Positions 55,007 through 64,000 of a DNA stretch of 64,000 nt are shown here, in pieces. Every line of letters begins with the position of its first letter. Position 1 is the stretch's first letter. A model generated the notes under the pieces. It was not told the origin of the DNA. It made no database searches and was given only the letters and a program-made list of their open reading frames with translations. The translations under genes and the position numbers were made by a program. The DNA lies in contig JBBHKE010001167.1 of the NCBI GenBank assembly GCA_037447655.1, positions 250,001-314,000 on the forward strand. Direction: 5' to 3'. This stretch comes from Zygnema cylindricum. Taxonomy: Eukaryota > Streptophyta > Zygnematophyceae > Zygnematales > Zygnemataceae.

Positions 55007-55834
55007 ATGTTCCCTAATCGACGACGGCATACTCCTCTACCACCCGTTCCAGGAACCTCAGACGAGTATGAAGTGGAAGAGATCCTTCAGTCACGTCACT
55101 CTCGGAATTCCAACTCCACCCAATACTTGGTGCGTTGGAAGGGTTACGGTGCTGAGGACGACTCTTGGGTGGACGAGGGGGATCTGCATTCCCCGGAGTT
55201 GCTGCGCCGGTTTCAGCGGAGTGAGGACACTCCGCCTTATCGGAGGGGCAATCGCAGCGGCCGCAACAAAGGAGCGAATCGCAGTGGCGCAACCATCGCA
55301 ATCATCTTGGGGACGCGGCAAAGGACCGCAGCGGCGATGTCACCACACCGCAGCGCTGTAGCAGCGCAACCACCGCAGCGCAACATGGTCACGATGACGT
55401 CAGAGGATCGCAGAACCACCGCTGCGGTGACAGGAAAGCGCAATGGCGCAATTGTGTTTCACTATGTAGGTGACGACGAACCCTCGGTTCCGCCGCAACA
55501 GCGCAGTTTTATAAATGTTGGATACTGCGATACCCTCGCACACTGCGACGCTTCGCACAGCCCAAAAGTGAAACCCTTAACCCCCGGGAATACAGTCGTC
55601 ATTCGTCCTCACACCCAACCCAGTCTCGGCAGCTTGGAAACTGCTTCTCTCCGCACAATCAGTTTACCTTCGCTTCTGGAGCTACCGGAATTGTCTGGTT
55701 CAGCAGTGTCTATGGCGTCGTCGTCCTCTCCACCCCCGAAAACGAGGAGACTGATACGGGTGGGACAAAGAGACCCGAGCCGTCCCGAGAGATTGCTAAG
55801 GGCAGCGGAAGCCATGGTGGAAGTAAGCAGGTGA
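55007..55834 (+). CDS. Gypsy chromodomain and downstream extension
   Basis: The frame contains a chromodomain at residues about 20-70 (EYEVEEILQSRHSR, YLVRWKGYGAEDDSWV, LLRRFQ), which in chromoviruses directs integration to histone-marked chromatin. The aromatic residues are Y (in EYEV), W (in VRWKGY) and W (in DSWV). It continues as about 200 residues of Arg-, Gly- and Ala-rich low-complexity sequence encoded by GCAGCGCA-like repeats. A TGA at 55832 interrupts it; the next 381 codons are in the same frame. Confidence 0.85.
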   Translation: MFPNRRRHTPLPPVPGTSDEYEVEEILQSRHSRNSNSTQYLVRWKGYGAEDDSWVDEGDLHSPELLRRFQRSEDTPPYRRGNRSGRNKGANRSGATIAIILGTRQRTAAAMSPHRSAVAAQPPQRNMVTMTSEDRRTTAAVTGKRNGAIVFHYVGDDEPSVPPQQRSFINVGYCDTLAHCDASHSPKVKPLTPGNTVVIRPHTQPSLGSLETASLRTISLPSLLELPELSGSAVSMASSSSPPPKTRRLIRVGQRDPSRPERLLRAAEAMVEVSR

Positions 55835-56992
55835 ACAGAGGTAGAAGTGGAGCCGGAACCCGAGAAAAGTGCTAGTTGCGAGGCAGGACCGGCGGAGATC
55901 AGTGGAGGGGAGGGGTCAAAAAACTCACAGGACCCTGAATACACCCCAACCTGGGAAGGTGATCAGGAATTTCAAGCAGATCATGAGCTATCGGAGGCGG
56001 AGGAACCGGAACGCGAACCAACGCCTCCGCCAATTGAGGAGCGCGCCTCAGATCTAGAGGTGATGCGGGACCCAAACAAGGAGAGTACCGCGGACGAGCA
56101 GTCGTCTGAAAGCGCGGAGAGGAAGGCAGAGGAACAATACCCCAGTGGTGACGATGTGTTCCTCCTGCGAGAAAACCGAAGAGATTCGGAGGAGGAGAGT
56201 GAACGGGGAGAGGAAATTCCCGACTACCTCTTTCCATTACCGGTCGACACCCAGCATCCGGACCTCGCCTTCAGCTTCGCCAAAAGGTTTTATTGGAACC
56301 CCTCGGAGTGGCCCGAGGAATGGCGTATAGGGAGGCCTGGAGACCCTATCCGTATCCCTGCCGACGTTCCGTCACACCCAGCGTGGAATTTCATGCGGAC
56401 CAGGGACCTGGGAAATAATCATAAAGGCTATGTGCAGCTGAATCCTCACACCTTACCGTTCGTGGAAGTGGTAGAGGACAACTACAGGTACAGGATTGAT
56501 GTTCCCGGGTTACTCCGTCGTTATCACCCGTGGGATGTCCGCCTCCACGACATCATCTCTCGAGCGGAGGTCACCCCTGAGGTGCGAGTACTCAAGCTGG
56601 CTCGAAGGAATGCTCTGCAGCGGGCCCGAGCTGCAAGGAAACACGTGTCCTTCAAATTACGAAAGGTACCTCGGTGGGAACCGGCGTACGAGGAACTAGA
56701 GGGAGTTCCCCCAGTGGCTGAACCCGAGGAACCCAGGATTCTGGCACCTGAGGAGCCTGCACCGGCGGCCATTCTGCCGCGACGCGAAGTACTCGAGGCT
56801 GTACCCGAGGAAGGGGAAAATCAGGTTCGGGAGCGAATCACTCGAATGCGGTTGGCAGCTGCAGATCATCACATCGCGTTACTGGAGACCCGATGTGAAC
56901 AGCTCCAAAATCAACTTGACACCCTTCGCCAAGAGTTCGAAGAGTATCGCGAGGAGACATACGACATACTCCGGCAGTTGCAATTTCCCTAA
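55835..56992 (+). CDS. Gypsy 3' extension of unknown function with C-terminal coiled coil
   Basis: Open from 55847 to 56992 (381 residues), in frame with the chromodomain part after a single TGA. An acidic N-terminal third rich in Glu and Pro, a middle region with spaced Trp and Pro residues (FYWNPSEWPEEWRIG, HPAWNFMRTRDLGN, YRYRIDVPGLLRRYHPWD), a basic helix (KLARRNALQRARAARKHVSF), and a final coiled coil (residues about 320-377, HHIALLETRCEQLQNQLD). I recognise no family. Gypsy elements usually end soon after the chromodomain, so this is an additional region. There is no signal peptide or membrane segment, so it is not envelope-like. Confidence 0.8.
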   Translation, partial: TEVEVEPEPEKSASCEAGPAEISGGEGSKNSQDPEYTPTWEGDQEFQADHELSEAEEPEREPTPPPIEERASDLEVMRDPNKESTADEQSSESAERKAEEQYPSGDDVFLLRENRRDSEEESERGEEIPDYLFPLPVDTQHPDLAFSFAKRFYWNPSEWPEEWRIGRPGDPIRIPADVPSHPAWNFMRTRDLGNNHKGYVQLNPHTLPFVEVVEDNYRYRIDVPGLLRRYHPWDVRLHDIISRAEVTPEVRVLKLARRNALQRARAARKHVSFKLRKVPRWEPAYEELEGVPPVAEPEEPRILAPEEPAPAAILPRREVLEAVPEEGENQVRERITRMRLAAADHHIALLETRCEQLQNQLDTLRQEFEEYREETYDILRQLQFP

Positions 56993-57037
56993 GTCACTCA
57001 AAGTTCAGCGGGACACTGAATCCTTAGTAGGAGGCAT

Positions 57038-57540
57038 TGTAACAGGGTTACAGAATTGGGTACTTAGTGGCTAGGGCTAGGCTGCTATAGTTGCGATTTC
57101 AGAGCAGCGCAGTTGCGATTCCGGAGCAACGGAGCTGCGATTCCAGACCAGCGCAGCAGAGCAGCATAGCAACTTAGCGGCGTAGCAACTAGTAGCGCAG
57201 CGGCGCAGCAGCGCAGCATAGCAACGCGGCAGAATGTAGATGGAGCTGTATAGTTCTAGAAGGAAGTTTTGGATAGATCTCGATTGACCGTGAAGGTCCA
57301 CGTGTACAGTTGTACAGTACTAGGTTGACTAGCAGTTAGTTTAAATAGTCAAGTAGACCTGGTGAATGGAGAGCGGAAGTAGACCTACACAACTAGCGCA
57401 ATCTTGTACTCTCTTTCAAGTAATAAAGCGCAACCTTGTCTATGAGTTCTGTGTGCTCCTACTGTTGCTACGGGAAGTTCCTTGGTGTTTTCCGCTGTGC
57501 ACTGTGACGTGTTGTGGTGTACTTGTTTGCTTCTTTTACA
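57038..57540 (+). repeat. 3' LTR of the gypsy element
   Basis: 503 bp, followed by GGTAC at 57541-57545. The 22-bp units are at 57093-57158. The preceding AGTAGGAGGCAT is a weak purine tract. Confidence 0.95.
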
Positions 57541-57545
57541 GGTAC

Positions 57546-58188
57546 ACTATGTTCTCATACTCATTAGGCAACTTAATGATGAGGGTGTTGACTTTCATCT
57601 CCATTCTACCTTTCCAAGCGTCACTCTCCATCTCCATATACAAACAAGAGAGATCATTACAGTAATCTAACATTTTTCCGCCTTTGTAAGTATAATCCCC
57701 TAACCTTTGCTCGGCTAAGTGGAGCTCTTGAATGGTACCAACTCTATTGATCACCACTAAAGTCACCCACAACTCCAAGATCTTGAGAATATGAAGATGA
57801 GGGGTTGCCAAAGCTTATGTAAAGTGCCTCATAAATGAAATGCCTAGCAGCCATGTTTGTGTATTCCTAAGTTTGAATATCAAATTCCTCGGTCTTCACG
57901 GTCGCCGCTCCAATTGCCGTGGCGATAGGAGTAAAAGGTGCCTCCTTCCCTTTCCCTTTTTTTGCACACACTGCTGTCCCCATCGTCTCCCTCCTCTGTT
58001 GGAGCAGATGCAACTGCAAAAAACCTCACTCTACTAAACCTTGGTAAGGTTTGCTAAAATGGACATTTCACTTGTCCACTGACAATACCCTAGTATCGTT
58101 TTTCACACAAAGTCCGATCATCATGGCTTCCCAATAAATGAACCCAGATCCGTTGAAGATGGGCACCCTAGAGGGTGGGCCTATATCC
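57546..58188 (-). pseudogene. Copia D Gag, N-terminal part
   Basis: From 58188 down: GPPSRVP-like start (IGPPSRV), a GIVSGQVKCP segment (58050), a UBN2-like part LGDYTYKGGKMLDYCNDLSCLYMEMESDAW (57710-57620) and TLIIKLPNEYENIVY up to the gypsy insertion. The ATG (58207-58209) lies in the LTR. Several shifts upstream of 57811. Confidence 0.85.
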
Positions 58189-59196
58189 TGTAATTTTGTA
58201 TCCCCCATTGGACTACAGAATTCATGAAGCTTGTAGGCAGTTTTTGACTAAACCAATTTCAACTTAGACCATTGCTATCCAAGTAGACAAACACACAATT
58301 TGACTGCACCCTTGTGCATTCTAGACTTCATTGAGTCCGCAGAAAAAAAGAATCACATAAAACGCCCAACCAGGCGATAAGTTATAAAGTGGCAAAGATG
58401 CAAAGATTTATACAAGCTCTATAAGAGAGAGGCTGCTACCTCCTAAATTCTCTAAGTCCTAAACCCCTCTCACAACCCCTATCTACTGAAGTACGATCTT
58501 ATCGGAAAACTGTACAGTACAGAACGATACTATGGCTGATATCTTTTGTGTACGCCCTGTGTACGACAAGGTCGTGGAGTGGACGTCTGTCTCCTTCAAA
58601 CTCATCCTCATGCTCTGCGAGATTCTTGCTTCCCAATGTTATCTAGCCATGTGGCAGCAAGTCATGTCACGCCCGAAAAACTGCCAAAGCGGCCATTACA
58701 AGATCTCGACGATGATGTGTGCCATGGATGGAAACCGACTTTTGATTCTAGCCGTTGAAACAAATGTTAAGCACATTTGTTACGTGCAGGTTCATTTTCG
58801 CACCATAGTTAAACTAGTCTCTATGTTGTTCATTTGTAATTGTGTTAATCGGATTAATGTTCTTAAACATTGTTTAAATAGAATTCAAACCCTATGTAGT
58901 CTAACAAACTCCTAAGGCACACTGGTTAGAATTGACAGCTACGCCTTGCTCTGCCGATCGGAGGTTCGAGTCATGATGGACTCACCTTTTTGTTAAGAGT
59001 GACTTATGTCACTCTTTGGTCCTGCCTATGGAGCTGAGGTAGCCATGGCTCCACCACCCTCTCTTTCCTTAAGTGACTACAACAAGTATGGGGGCTAGAG
59101 AGAGGAGGTGGAGGCAGGCTGCCTATGCTTTTCCTTTTGCATTTTATTAATCTATTCAGACCTAGAATATACCCCCTAAATCTAGTGATTTGAACA
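58189..59196 (-). repeat. 5' LTR of copia D
   Basis: 1008 bp; element strand TGTTCAAATCAC to AAAATTACA, followed by AGTTG at 59197. The primer site after it is degenerate (GGATATAGGCCCACC). Confidence 0.92.
58908..58985 (+). other. tRNA-like module, antisense within the copia D 5' LTR
   Basis: ACTGGTTAGAATTG (58921-58934) resembles an A box and GGTTCGAGTC (58963-58972) a B box, about 40 bp apart. TTTTTG follows at 58987, a possible weak pol III stop. No good cloverleaf is seen. Confidence 0.5.
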
Positions 59197-59201
59197 AGTT
59201 G

Positions 59202-60558
59202 GAGGTGAAATCCAAGCCGAAGATTCCAAAAAAGTAGAAGTCTGCCTTCGGCAAAATGAAGAAGGTTAGATCATTGATTCAAGTGCCTCTATGTATATGT
59301 GTAGAAAGGAACATATGTTTACCAAAAAGAGAAAGATCCCTATTGTATAGATAGAGTATTAAAATGGGAGAATAGTGACCACTAGGTTAGTGGGATCACC
59401 GGATATGAAAGTCTTAGTTGAAGGTAAAACATCTATGTCACTTTCTCTAATGTTCTTTTTATTCCACAGGTAAATAAAAATAGTGTCTCTACGCCGGTCT
59501 TAGATGATAAGGGTTTTGAACTAGTACTAAGAAATGAGTCTTTGTTGCTACCTATGACGATGAAGTATATTTCACATATGGAAAGGGTAGCTAAAGAATG
59601 TTTAGAATTAATTTGAGTAATGGAAAGACGTGGGTTTACTATGCTGGTGTAAGTGACTTGATGATTTGGCATAAAAGATTGGGGCATGTGCATCTAGATA
59701 GATTGAAAGAAATGAAGAAAATGGGAGTAATTGAGGGAATCCATTTTTGAGATAATGAGACCTTGGATGACTGTAGTGGATGTGCTCAAGGTAAGGCCTA
59801 TAGACTACCTTTCCCAAAAACCGTAATCAATAAAGGTGAAAAGGTCATAGTTTATACTGACATATGGGGACCGGCCAAAAAGTCGTCGGTTGGAGGGAAC
59901 AAATTTATGCTTTCTATTACTCATGATTGTCCTAGATATTCTATAGTCTATTTATTGAAAAATATAATTAAGGCAATGACTTATTTTAAAGAGTATAAAC
60001 CATAGAGTGAGAAGTTTCATGAGACACCCATAAATAGAGTGAGGAGTGATAATGGGGGGGAATACACCTCTAATCATTTTTGAGGAATTTTTGAAAGAGG
60101 TAGGGGTTCAACACCAAAAGACTATTCCAAAGAATCCTGAACAAAAACAGTGTAGCCCAGAAAACTAAATAAGACATTAAGTGATAGTGCCCTGAGTATG
60201 TTATCGGATAAAAATATAAAATAACGCTTCTGGGTAGAAGCTATAAACTGTGCTAATTATCTTAAGAATAGAGTCCTTACCTTAGCGTTAAAAGGTCAAA
60301 CAACTTATGAGAAATGGACCAGGAGAAAACCGGATAACTCACACTTAAAGGTGTTCGGAAGTCAAGTTTTTAGTCTAAGTGTAAAAAAATCTGATTGGAA
60401 GTTAGATGGAAGGGGGAATTCGGGGTACTTACTTGGATATGATGAAAATGTACAACGATATAGATTATATGATCTCGGGAAAAAAAATATCATCCTAGTG
60501 AAACACTTAGTAGTTATGGATGAAAAAAAGTCCGTAGATCACTTTAAATATACAAAAT
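59202..60558 (+). pseudogene. Copia C protease and integrase, broken
   Basis: Continues C after the D insertion: linker EVKSKPK, protease region with SGASMHMC-like sequence out of frame (59275-59310), LVSTPVLDDKGFE (59480), pre-integrase IWHKRLGHVHLDRLKEM (59670), DDCSGCAQGKAYRLPFP (59763-59815), integrase YTDIWGPAKKSSVGGNKF (59850), SDNGGEYTS-like (60045), and a VFGSQVFSLSVKKSDWKLDG region (60345). It ends in FKYTK at the solo LTR. Stops at about 60003, 60140 and 60225 among others. Confidence 0.88.
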
Positions 60559-61703
60559 TGTTGAAATTTAAGTATTTCTAGTCTGTATTAGGATAGAAAA
60601 GTGCAGAGGCATTCTTCCTGTAACTCCTTCTCCAAGCCCCCACACTTATTGTAGTCACTGAAGGCGGGATAGGGAGCTAAAGCCATGGCTGCCTAGGCCC
60701 TCTAGAGTGATAGAGAGAACTTTGGTAGATTTACCAAAAAAAAGATTGACGGACCCAAGATTTGATCTTAGTACCTACCGTTTGCCAATCTGCCTGTAGC
60801 AGTTAGCTTTGTCCTGTAGACTAGGACTTTTGTTGAGATATATAGGGCTTGATAAATATTTAAATATTAACACGTAAACTAATTCATTTAATGAAACAAA
60901 TATGATTCTCAGCACATAGATCCAGTAAGATTTAGTACGAATTACGGTACCGCACGAAACAAATGTGCGGCATATTTATTTCGACGGCTAAAATGAAAAG
61001 CCAGTCTTGATCAGACAGCCATGGTGAGAGCCGATATCGCGGAGTGGGCGTTTTGGCGTTTTTTGGTCACGGCCACTCTCGATAACACGTGGCAACATCT
61101 TACGGGTTTGCGCAATCTCTGGAGCGCACGAAAAAAAGTATGGATGTGACAAATGTCACCATTATGTCCATGCCGTGCAAGTGTCGTACAGAAAGTACTC
61201 AAGCACCTGGACTTCATATACAGTACAGACCTATGATTTGTGCCGTACCTCAGTAGTAGAGGGTTTATTGAGGGGTTTAGGACTTAGAAAAATAGTAGGT
61301 AGCCACCTATCTTTGAGAGAGCTTCTTTACAAAAGGTCAACTTTGACCAGCCATAACTAATTGCTCACGGGAGCAAATTAAGAGATTATTTTTGTTGCAG
61401 ACTCAGGGGAGTCCACGCTACACAAAGTTGTAGTCGGTCAGAGTCTTTGCCTGCCACGGTGGCAGTATTTATAAGGGAAAGTCAAAGTGGGGGAAGGTGT
61501 CGAAATACTCATATTCTAACTTTCCATTCTATGGGGGAATTCAACACACAGAAAGTCTTCTTTAACAAAGGTGAAGCGGCATTAAGGTTCTGACAATCAA
61601 GGTGTCAGTCATTTCGGTTTATATCAACTTTGAGTCGGCACTATCGAGATAAGCTTCTTTGAATCTACGATTTATCTAGGGGAATAGAGCTCACAGGATT
61701 ACA
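60559..61703 (+). repeat. Solo LTR in copia C, target AAAAT/AAAAC
   Basis: 1145 bp, TGTTGAAATTTAAG to GGATTACA. The flanks AAAAT (60554-60558) and AAAAC (61704-61708) differ at one base, as expected after decay. The pol frame FKYTK / PVRIRIESE resumes on the other side. GGTCAACTTTGACC at 61335-61348, TTGCTCACGGGAGCAA at 61361-61376 and GACTCAGGGGAGTC at 61400-61413. Confidence 0.9.
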
Positions 61704-61708
61704 AAAAC

Positions 61709-63673
61709 CGGTCAGAATTAGAATTGAATCCGAAAGTGAGTTAGATTCAGATTCTCTTAACATAACTTTAATTCAGTCAGACATTGCAGATGAAGGAAAA
61801 AATCTAACTGGGAATGTCTCTCTGTTGGAGCCAATTTCTGGTTCAATCCAAGAAGGAGGATGAGGAAGGACCAAAAATGGACTCCACGGAATAGGGAACA
61901 AGATGAATTCATTTGGAGAAATCCGAGATTACCCTCCGTTCCCGCATTGGATTTTGAAAGAGGGAGGAGAAGTAGCAAGAGACTTCGAGAAAGACAAGTG
62001 AATAATATGGTAACTAAGCTATCACATTTGAGTGAACCCCAAACTTATTCAAATGGAATTAATAGTCCGAAAATGAGTAGATGGATGACAGCTATTAATG
62101 ATGAAATGGCTTCCATTATAGAAGTTAATTTACAGGAGTTGGTGGAATCAAAAACATGGGTTCCCAAACAGAAAAGTCCATGGACATGGTGAAAACATGG
62201 GGTTGGTGGACTGTCCACCAAACAGAAAAACCGATTGGATCCAAGTGGGTTTTTAAGCTGAAACTCAACCTGGATTACACTATTGAGCAGTAGAAGGCAA
62301 GACTAGTGGCCAAAGGGTTCACACAAAAGGAAGGGATTGATTACGAGGAGACCCTTACTCCGGTTGTTAGATTTCCCTCCGTCCAAATTCTTCCTAGTTT
62401 AGCGGCAACGGAAGACATGGAAGTGCATTAAATGGAAATTAAAACAACTTTCTTGCACGGAGAATTGGAAAAATAGATCTTTATGTGTCAACTGAAAGAA
62501 TTTGTGGAGAAAAGAGAAAAAAGCAAGGTGTGCAGATTGATAAAGTCTCTTTATGGACTAAAGCACGCTCTTCGCAAATTAATTAAGAAACAGGATGAGT
62601 TTTTGACAAAATTGGGATATATCCAAATCAGCTCGAATCATTCCATCTATCTTTTTGAAGATGAGGAAGGTATAATTTTCATTGCAATCTATGTTGATGA
62701 TTTGTTTTTTTTTATTAAGTCAATGGATAAAATTAATGAACTAAAAAGGGATCTAAAGAGTAGATTTGAAATGAAATATTTGGGAGAAGCAAAATATATT
62801 ATGGGAATTCAGATGGAGAGGGATAGAGAGAAGAAAAAAATTAGATTAGCTCAAAAAAAGCAATCGGAAACATGCTTGAGAAATTTCAAAGGATTAGGCA
62901 AATAGTTGTACAACTTCAATGGATTTGAAAAAGTGAAGTGAGGGGAGTCCACAAGGGGGATTTGTGGTCTTAGATGATGTGTTAGGATTGGAGGAAAGAG
63001 AGTTCATGAAAAATATTCCCTACAGATAGGTTATCAATAGCTTTATATATTTTATGAATTGTACACATCCTGATATAGTAGCAGCAGTAGAAATATTAAA
63101 TAGAAGCTTGAATGATCTTAGAAAGAAAAATAGGGAAGCAACCAAGAGGGTAATGCGGTACTTGATAGGAACAAGGGATCTTTGATTGCATTTGGGGGGG
63201 GGGGTGAAAACACCACTTTGAATGCTCCCAAGAGGAGGTGTACTACTGTGTATGTTTTGTATGTTAGGTATGGGGCTTGTTGTTGGAGCATCAAACAACA
63301 AAAGGTTGTTGCTCAGTCCACAATGGAGGGTGAGTACATGTCCTCTTGCTTTGCTCTGAAGGAATTAATATGGGTGAAATCCTTGCTCTAAAAGCTTGGA
63401 TTTATGAAAAGTGGTGTGCAATGTGTGTTTTGTGATAATCAAGCTGCAATTGCCATTGCACCCAATCCCTAACATCATTTTAAGGCAAAACATATATATG
63501 TGAGATTGAACCTTGTTAGAGAAAAGGTTGAAAATATAATTATAAAATTTGAATACAGACCAGATGGAGAAATGGTAGCAAATATGATGATAAAACATGT
63601 CCCATCCCCAAAACTAAAATTTTGTAGAAGGAAATGTGGGCTAAAAGAAAAACAAGACTAGGAAATAACGAAG
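61709..63673 (+). pseudogene. Copia C linker, RT and RNase H, broken
   Basis: Linker with LPSVPALDFERGRRSSKRLRERQVNN (61925-62005), RT start (GSKWVFKLKLNLDYTIEQ, 62238), LYGLKHALRK (62550), QISSNHSIYLFEDEEG and a YVDDLFFFIKS catalytic motif (62690), KYLGEAKYIMGIQMERD (62780). RNase H has STMEGEYMSSCFAL (63320) and CDNQAAIAI (63430), but the SDASYGD block is deleted near 63200 beside a run of ten G. A purine-poor end precedes the LTR. Confidence 0.88.
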
Positions 63674-64000
63674 TGTTAAAATGTATTTCCTAGTTGCATT
63701 TTAAAGTCTATATACTTGTCGTAGTCTCTAAGATTTAGGGAGCCATGGTTGCCTTCAGGAAGCTGAGAAAACAGTTAAAAGATAGTCTTCTGACAAAAGA
63801 TTTGTGGCCTAAACCAGATGTGGCCTAAACCAGATTTGATGCCAAGTCCTACAAAGTGTCTGCCAGTCAAAGTAGCCGTCTCCCTTATCTACCAAGTCGT
63901 AGAATAATCGTAACTTACAAGGAGCATGATATCTATTTAAACTGTACCAGACGATTAAATCATTTAACGGAACAAACAAATGACATTGTATATATGAATT
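63674..64000 (+). repeat. Start of the 3' LTR of copia C
   Basis: TGTTAAAATGTATTTCC and the next 320 bp follow the 5' LTR at 43405 onward, with a small tandem duplication of GTGGCCTAAACCAGAT near 63805-63835. It continues beyond the window. Confidence 0.85.

Larger units (their letters stand above)
50219..57540 (+). mobile_element. Full-length Ty3/gypsy chromovirus
   Basis: 7322 bp, LTRs of 503 bp each (roughly 95 percent alike by eye), flanked by GGTAC at 50214-50218 and 57541-57545. Order: LTR, primer site, gag, protease, RT, RNase H, integrase, chromodomain, a further coding region, LTR. RT before integrase and the chromodomain identify a chromovirus. Gag and Pol are in one frame, so it was probably a single polyprotein. 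Six in-frame stops and three frameshifts make it inactive. Confidence 0.96.
45373..59196 (-). mobile_element. Copia D, inserted in C and itself interrupted twice
   Basis: 3' LTR 45373-46379 (1007 bp) and 5' LTR 58189-59196 (1008 bp), flanked by AGTTG at 45368-45372 and 59197-59201. The internal region reads from 58188 down to 46380, split by the gypsy element (50219-57540, GGTAC) and by a solo LTR (49060-50108, GGATG). Without these it is about 3.4 kb, short for copia because the integrase C-terminus and the start of RT are deleted near 47860. Confidence 0.93.
43405..64000 (+). mobile_element. Copia C, outer element of a nested stack (right end outside window)
   Basis: 5' LTR 43405-44301, gag 44302-45367, pol 59202-63673 and the start of the 3' LTR at 63674. 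The middle is occupied by element D (45373-59196), whose AGTTG target duplication rejoins the C reading frame at the linker before the protease. A solo LTR at 60559-61703 interrupts pol a second time. Without the insertions, the internal region is about 4.4 kb, the size expected for a copia. It is decayed throughout and is the oldest layer of this stack. Confidence 0.9.

Overview
The window is nuclear DNA of a plant and consists almost entirely of LTR retrotransposons stacked inside one another. I found no host gene, rRNA, functional tRNA or CRISPR array. A plant is suggested by the Ty1/copia and chromodomain Ty3/gypsy lineages and by primer-binding sites that match the plant initiator tRNA-Met as I recall it. 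I cannot name the species; a non-flowering land plant is only a guess. Element letters below are local labels.

Layout. 1-6957: wreckage made of a J-family LTR end, parts of two short gag-bearing derivatives (F type) and copia pol scraps on both strands. 6958-12846: full-length copia B (+), duplicated target AGATC, inserted in a minus-strand copia (family 2) that resumes at 12852-15822. 15823-17892: the 3' half of another F-type element. 17893-23475: B-like gag remnants with a solo LTR (target ACCGA). 23538-29735: nearly intact copia A (-), target AAAAC, inserted in a small palindromic MITE-like sequence. 29842-37023: gag scraps, a J LTR and the decayed copia E (+). 37024-41724: F-type element (-) carrying a J solo LTR (target ATACT). 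43405 to the window end: copia C (+), split by copia D (-, 45373-59196, target AGTTG). D is itself split by a solo LTR (target GGATG) and by a complete gypsy chromovirus (50219-57540, target GGTAC). A further solo LTR lies in C at 60559-61703.

Shared design. The A, C, D, E, F and solo-LTR subfamilies have LTRs of about 0.9-1.25 kb that are diverged in sequence but keep the same modules in order: a tRNA-like antisense module, a G-box, a cluster of five GTAC cores, a TATA-like motif abutting an inverted TTGACC repeat, two small inverted repeats, and a gag ATG about 20 bp before the LTR end. The next bases form a primer-binding site complementary to the anticodon stem-loop of initiator tRNA-Met, the half-tRNA primer known from Drosophila copia and yeast Ty5. 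Element B and the gypsy element instead use the ordinary tRNA 3'-end type of site.

The most novel material is the F-type family, which carries gag fused to RT-thumb and RNase H relics with protease site, integrase and RT core deleted, together with the conserved LTR modules. Copia A is the only element that looks close to functional.
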